64,000 bases of DNA, taken from contig NC_073358.2 of assembly GCF_027580225.2 (NCBI RefSeq), positions 28,298,501-28,362,500 of the forward strand, read 5' to 3'. The notes under the pieces were generated by a model, which was not told where the DNA came from, did not search any database, and saw only the letters and a program-made list of their open reading frames with translations. This document shows, one piece after another, positions 36,344-64,000 of the stretch; position 1 is the first letter of the stretch; each line of letters starts with the position of its first letter. A program made the translations under genes and the position numbers. Source of the DNA: Misgurnus anguillicaudatus. Taxonomy: Eukaryota; Chordata; Actinopteri; Cypriniformes; Cobitidae.

Positions 36344-36606
36344 TCGGCGATCCACTTTTTTCTCCCTAAAGGCTGGGTTTTACGTCTCGACAGCTTATAA
36401 AAACTCACCTCTGCTTTTTTTTTGGCTTGCCAGCCGCACACACTGCCACACAGCAGCTTCCAGGCACCACTCTGCCTCTTACCATAAGCCAGAAATGACA
36501 AGGAGGCGGCCCATCGCAACACAAAGTCAATGGAGACAGCCGGGCTGCCCCTCCGCCGGTGGGCGTGGTTTTCAAATCAGCATAACTGCGCTCTGTCTCT
36601 ATGCAG

Positions 36607-38573
36607 CCTGCATATACGGCCTTCGCAGGCTGCAGCCTTTGGATCGAGAAACGGCCACTATGTGGCTAAGGGTCAGAGGTGAAGCACCACAGTGAGACCT
36701 GTAAAGTCGGCATCGCTGTTGCTCAGCACAAGTAAACTGTAGCCTTTGACGTACTTGCTGCAAAAAGCAACAATTTATATCAAACACAAACTAGAATCTA
36801 AAGTAAACGATTAAATCTTTAGTTTTGTCACACTTGACAGCGTAGTGACAACTTCAACCAATCAAAGGGTCACTGCCCATCACAACTATCCGGAACTGAA
36901 CTAACAAGAACTATCATATATATATAAATCTGTATCTTGATTAAAAATCTGTTTCATTACTCACATACTTTCTCGTATTATACTGTCCATGGCAGCACCA
37001 ACAGGGCCTAAGCATGGCTATAAATAAAACACAAAGGACTATATAACAGTATAACATCTATTGCTATTGCACCATTACAACCACTAATAATTACACATTT
37101 GTTACACCCAATAGTAAAATCGTTTAATTTTAATGCTTTGCAAAAACCAAAGTCCTTTAGGTTTATAAAAGATTGGTAAGCAGTTAAAATCCATAGCAGC
37201 ATATACCTTCTATTCAGGTCTCACATCTATGTTACAAAAACATGGCCGGTACGCAAATATATTTTTTTAAGCCAGTAAGACTGCTTGATGGGCGACAACA
37301 GGGTAACTCAGTTATAAAGCACTGATAGGACAAGGCTGAAATGAAGCCAGAGCAAAACTAAAAGACACTTTTCCAAGCCCCGTTGGTGCATTTGCCCCTA
37401 CAAAAAAATCTATTCAGCAGTAAGAGCATTAAACCTTTCCCTGCACTCCTGCATGACAGTTTCCTGCATTTTAGATAGCTGGTGCATTTACGTAATGTTT
37501 AAAGACAATCATTTTTTTACGTTTCTATTTTTGGTAGGTGCATTTTTTTAAATAGTGCACATACACGATAGAAATTCTGGTTCGGATTTGTTTGACATTT
37601 GAATAATATGTGGACGTAAAGTTTTATTTAGATATCCACAATGCAGGAGGTACGTCTTTAATAACAGTGATTGCTTAGAGCCGAATCTTCCTTACTTTAC
37701 ACAATCAAACATGCTGCAAGCTCAACCCCGTATATACCTAATCAAAAAGATGTCAACTGTCAACAAGTAAAGAGGTATCAACCAATCACAAAGCCTGTTT
37801 GAGAAGGGTCAAGTCATTTGGCATTACATGTCTCTTTTCTATATCTGAATAATAAATCATTTCAAGGTAATAAGTAAACTGGCACTATACTTCAGAAAAC
37901 ACATTTTCTAGGGAGGAAATATTCGCAATCTCAAAAACAAGGTGTAGCTTGTCCCACTATGAGTCTGTGATGGATTTATCAAATCTGTGGACACCGGCGA
38001 GTCTCATTTAGATTTGGGTGAGCTATGATGATGTTACGATGTGTTTGCCAACTTCATATTTGTGCATATAGTTCATTGGCAGCTACAGTTCTACATTTTT
38101 TCAACGATTCGATAAGTTGTGTGTTAACAAATGTAAGACACATTAATCACAAAAACATAAAAAACCACGATGACCCGTTTAAAATGTCAAGACTGCTTGA
38201 AAACATACAAAAGTGGTTAAAAAAAGAATGACATCAATTATTGAAGTAAGAATTTCATGACTACAATGAGAATAAAAATACTAAACTGGATTCAATCTGG
38301 ATCCAGCGAATGAGGCTGCTCTGAGTGTGTGTGTGCATTTGTGTTCGTATGTGTGTATTCTGTGTTGTGCATGAAGGGGGTGTGCTTGTTTTTGTCGTTT
38401 AGATGGTCCGTGCCTTTCTGGTGACTGTGTTTGCTTACGTAAATGTGTGTCTTAACCGGAGGAGGGAGCAAATGTTGTTTTAAGTCTATAACACATAGGT
38501 GGGCAGGTCAAAGTCAGTTCGCTATAGATATAGCGCGGGGGCGTATCCAAGTCGAATTTCCTCCCCCATCCCC
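36607..38573. other. Probable mark4 3' flank/3' UTR, no separate gene seen
   Basis: This region directly follows the mark4 stop on the minus strand. It has no convincing coding frame. A partial repeat arm (AGGCTGCAGCCTTTGGATCG, near 36625) matches the foldback at 48201. Minus-strand AATAAA occurs near 37623. Confidence 0.45.
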
Positions 38574-60755
<22,182 letters not shown>

Positions 60756-61440
60756 TTTCCCTGAGATTGGAAACGATTAGCGATGAATAACGCGAAGAGT
60801 ATTTACAGATTTAATATCCCCACATCCGCCGTGCTGCTGCAGCTGGGGCCGGGCTTCTCTCACACCGCCTGCTCGGTAACCGGTTGAGCCGTAAAGCCTG
60901 CGTCTGTCATGGCAGCGGCAACAGCAGTCCGCAAATCTCACAGATGTCCTCGAGACAGCTGCATTATTTTGATGCGATGCAAACCGTAACGATTAAAAGC
61001 GTCTGTGGTCGATGGAAACGGGTATATATATGTGCTAAAAGAGAGCAGTGCTTGGCCGGAGCCCAACGATTTTGTAGCGACTCGCTACCCCCCGCCTCAT
61101 CTCCGCGAGCAAAACAAATACGGCTCCGACAGCCCCGTCCTCTTTTCTCATAATAATAACGATTATCTCTCCGCTTCTCTGTGCCGTACGCTGTTACGCG
61201 CGCGCTCTCTCTGTTCGCATCCGTTTGTCATGGGATAACGGAAGCTTTGGCCGGTGGCGAGGCCGAAAACCGTTCACATCCTAAAGGCGGCCGTTATATT
61301 CCAGCGGCGGATATGTGAGATGCGCCACTGCTGCCTCCTCTAGCGCTCACTGACTGACTGACACACGCGCTCAAGCGCGCACACGCGCAGCGCGATCACT
61401 GACAGAATTGATGGAGAATTTAAAGATCTCCGCACCGGCG

Positions 61441-64000
61441 AAGCAAAGTAAAAACTTCTCTTTTTTTAGTTTATATGAACTTGTCTCAAATTGATCTCAT
61501 CTTTCTTGAGTCTAAACACTTATTTGGTGCCGTGAATATTAAAAGTAAATTGTTCATTATGACCCCATTCTTGAATTTGTGTAATTGCAGTACCTTGCTG
61601 TAGTTAAAAAAAAACATTCAATCATTGTATTAATTTTCTAAAATGTTACTGATTCTGAAAGTTCATTGTTATTTATCCCAAATAAATGTAAGCACTATGG
61701 TTATACATGGTTTTTGAAAATGGTTTTTGATCCAAAATTTAGGTTAGTCATCTTTAGTCATCGTTCATCTTGTAGGATATGAAACACAATGAGATATAAT
61801 AAGATAGACAGATGTAGATCATTAGGCTTTGGATAACCTATTGTCTTCTGAATAATATTATTTGGGTATATCAGTGTGCTGAATTTTACATGCTGGTGTG
61901 CTGTAATAGCTTTTGGTCAGATGATGGCGACAGTTTCCAATTCACATCCAAATATTCCTATTTTTAGGAGTATGTATGGTATAATTTCATCTAAATTAGC
62001 CTTAATACTTACTCAGGACTATAGGCTTATTTCACAGATATAAGTTTGCATTTTTGGAAAACTATCGTTATTTCTGGCTATATAAAGTTACTGGGTTATA
62101 TGTGACAGATTCCACATAAAAAAAACTCAGTATTTCAGATGAGGAAAACATTTTAGGAAGCTTTGCAGGAAGCACTGACCAAGCAGAGTCTCCTCTGCAG
62201 GAATAATAGTTTTAAATCTCTATTAATTCTCTTATGTCACTTAGCAGCATCTTCCTGCTAAACACTGAACCTGAGCCTTGTATTATATTTAATCTTTCAT
62301 CAAGCTATACACCACAGGTTGAGCACCGCAGTCTGTCATCCGAACATCTTTCTTCATGATCCTCCACTCCTGCAGCATACAAGCTTACTTTAGGCTCTAG
62401 GGGAACTTCAGGAAGCCCTTTCAGATACTGAAGTCATTTTTCATTTAACATGTAGGAACTGGACATCACAGGAGTGTCTCTGAAGAGAGTGATACGCTTG
62501 ACAGTGCATATCATCAGTGATGCTCTTCATTTTACAGATCATTTAACCCAAAAAGTCATAAAATTCAAGAGGTGCAAGAAAATCCTTCAGGACCTTAACC
62601 ATCTAAACCAAATAAAAAGTTGTGTAAAAAGTTTCAATGGTCTTCTTATAGGGTTTCCTTATATGTTTCTGTAACAATTGTGTCAATTTAAACCTGCACC
62701 TTTAATTATACATTTTTGCCTTAATAAACTCTTAATTTACTGCTCATTAATATACTTAGTAAGGTAGTTGTTGTAAAGTTTAGTATATGTGCCGTGCCAA
62801 GGATTAAAGATGACAGCCAATATGTAAGCTAATAGGCAAATAAGAGTATGAAGTGGGGCCCATACTAAAGTGTTGCTGATTGTTATCTTCAAAGAACATT
62901 TTTGACTATCAAAACACCACTAGATGGGGTTCTTACATCATGTTAAAAATAAGCATCCCAGAAGTAGACTTTGGTTCAGCCTCCTGTGCACAGATAAAGA
63001 CAATCACTGTTGTTTATTCAAGAACAGATCAAGAATAGGTCATTCCTGTTTATTGTGTTCATCTCATTAAGCAAATTCCTGTAATATGAACACAGTTATT
63101 TTTGATTGTTTGATTACAAAAGTAAACGTTTAACAGAACTTTTTACAGTCTTACAAAAATGTGCCACGAAGAACCTGCCATGGCAATGTCAGAAGATCCT
63201 TTATCTTCTCTGTGCAATAAAGAACTTTTCTTATGAACAAAAGTACAAGTAAAATGCAGTTAAAAACTAAAATGTTTAAGGAGTAACAAATTCGACCACA
63301 TAAAGCATTAACTTAAAGGAAAACACCACAGTTTTCCAATATTTTACTATGTTACCTCAACTTAGATGAATTAATACATACCTATCTGTTTTCAATTCGT
63401 GCACTTTTAATCTTTGTACATCGCTTCTTTGATGTGTTGGCATTTAGCCTAGCCCCATTCATTCCTATGGCTTCAAACAAAAGTTTTATTTCATGCCACC
63501 ATACTTACTCGTGTAACTACTCATGTAACACTCTTTAAATAGGGAAAACATGGAAGTGTTTGGTGGCTTCTAAATTCATCCCTGTTTGGAGCCATGGGAA
63601 TGAGTGGGGCTAGGCTAAATGCTAACACATTCACAAGGCCCTGTACAAAGATTAAAAGTGCACGCATTGAAAAAAGATAGGTGTGTATAAATTCATCTAA
63701 GTTGAGGTAAGAACATAGTAAAATATTGAAAAACTGTGGTGTTTTATACTGCAACAATGCAAGATCATTTTTTAATGCACCATCTGGAGTTCTTTTTTAC
63801 GTTGTTACATTTACAAAGCTATTTCCCATTTTGATAGCCCTTCAGAAGAAAGACTGGGGTTTGATACAGTAAGTACCAGAGCATCCTATGACAACACATT
63901 TTCAGGGTTATTGGGTAGCACCTATGGCACACCAGAGACAGCAAACAACAGAAATGTCTTATTTGAAAGTACAGTCCCTCCAGATCATTACAGTTAAATG
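61441..64000. other. Upstream of mark4, no gene seen
   Basis: AT-rich with short frames only. The one clear element is the foldback at 63317. No exon-like open frame with good splice sites was recognised. Confidence 0.5.
63317..63750. repeat. Foldback element, about 430 bp
   Basis: The left AAAACACCACAGTTTTCCAA plus TATTTTACTATGTTACCTC is inverted at the right as GAACATAGTAAAATATTG and AAAAACTGTGGTGTTTT. The inner GGCATTTAGCCTAGCCCCAT pairs with GTGGGGCTAGGCTAAATGCT. It shares its interior with 41895-42335. Confidence 0.88.

Larger units (their letters stand above)
34970..36606. mobile_element. Foldback element with THAP-like exon in both arms
   Basis: The left arm has TATAGAGACAGAGCGCA and AAAACCACGCCCACC; the right arm has the inverses GTGGGCGTGGTTTTC and TGCGCTCTGTCTCTATG. 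The left arm on the plus strand, from ATG at 35114, reads MPKSCCATGCTANKPKN and LYKLST before a stop. The right arm on the minus strand reads a diverged, non-ATG version (KLLCGSVCGWQAKKK, FYKLS). The Cys spacing and position resemble the start of a THAP zinc finger, as in P-element-like transposases. Most of the protein is absent. The hAT at 35296-36343 splits the two arms. Confidence 0.55.

Overview
This window is AT-rich, intron-rich, repeat-dense eukaryotic nuclear DNA. The three protein-coding genes I could assemble by splicing (nccrp1-like, muscle creatine kinase, mark4) all have fish-type sequences, and the non-autonomous hAT, Tc1/mariner, SINE and foldback elements around them suggest a teleost, probably a cyprinid. 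Human NCCRP1, CKM and MARK4 all lie on 19q13, so the order nccrp1 (minus), ckm (plus), mark4 (minus) probably preserves an ancient vertebrate linkage. Exon boundaries below were read by eye from GT/AG sites, phase continuity and family resemblance. Each assembled CDS closes in frame from ATG to stop.

Layout. Positions 1-3800 hold only scattered MITE and SINE remnants, with a possible minus-strand first exon at 3819-4050. Positions 4440-10400 are a large tandem array: about 139-bp monomers full of TTGCTAGGG, arranged in three monomer blocks that each end in a related terminal module, so the array has a higher-order structure. Positions 11.2-16.7 kb hold nccrp1 (6 coding exons, 235 aa). Positions 16.8-25 kb are intergenic and contain several hAT elements with perfect 8-bp target duplications. 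Positions 25.6-31.1 kb hold ckm (TATA box, non-coding exon 1, 7 coding exons, 381 aa, poly(A) signal). Positions 31.4-37 kb are a transposon cluster: a hAT inside a hAT, a Tc1 remnant, and a THAP-like foldback split by a hAT that itself carries a palindromic CACGTG-rich array. Positions 38.6-60.8 kb hold mark4 on the minus strand (17-18 coding exons), in tail-to-tail orientation with ckm. A CpG-rich promoter region lies at 60.4-61.4 kb, and the remainder looks intergenic.

The most notable coding observation is at the mark4 3' end. Inclusion or skipping of an 83-bp exon (41432-41514) changes the reading frame of the last two exons. Skipping gives a 759-aa kinase with a C-terminal KA1 domain. 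Inclusion gives a 694-aa kinase that lacks KA1. The same DNA therefore encodes two C-termini, matching the known human MARK4L/MARK4S pair.

Functionally, ckm is a sarcomeric energy-buffer enzyme, mark4 is a microtubule-affinity-regulating kinase of the LKB1/AMPK-related group, and nccrp1 is an FBA-domain protein first described from fish cytotoxic cells. I see no operon-like relationship among them. I found no convincing new multi-gene system. The unusual material is repeat architecture and the dual-frame exon.
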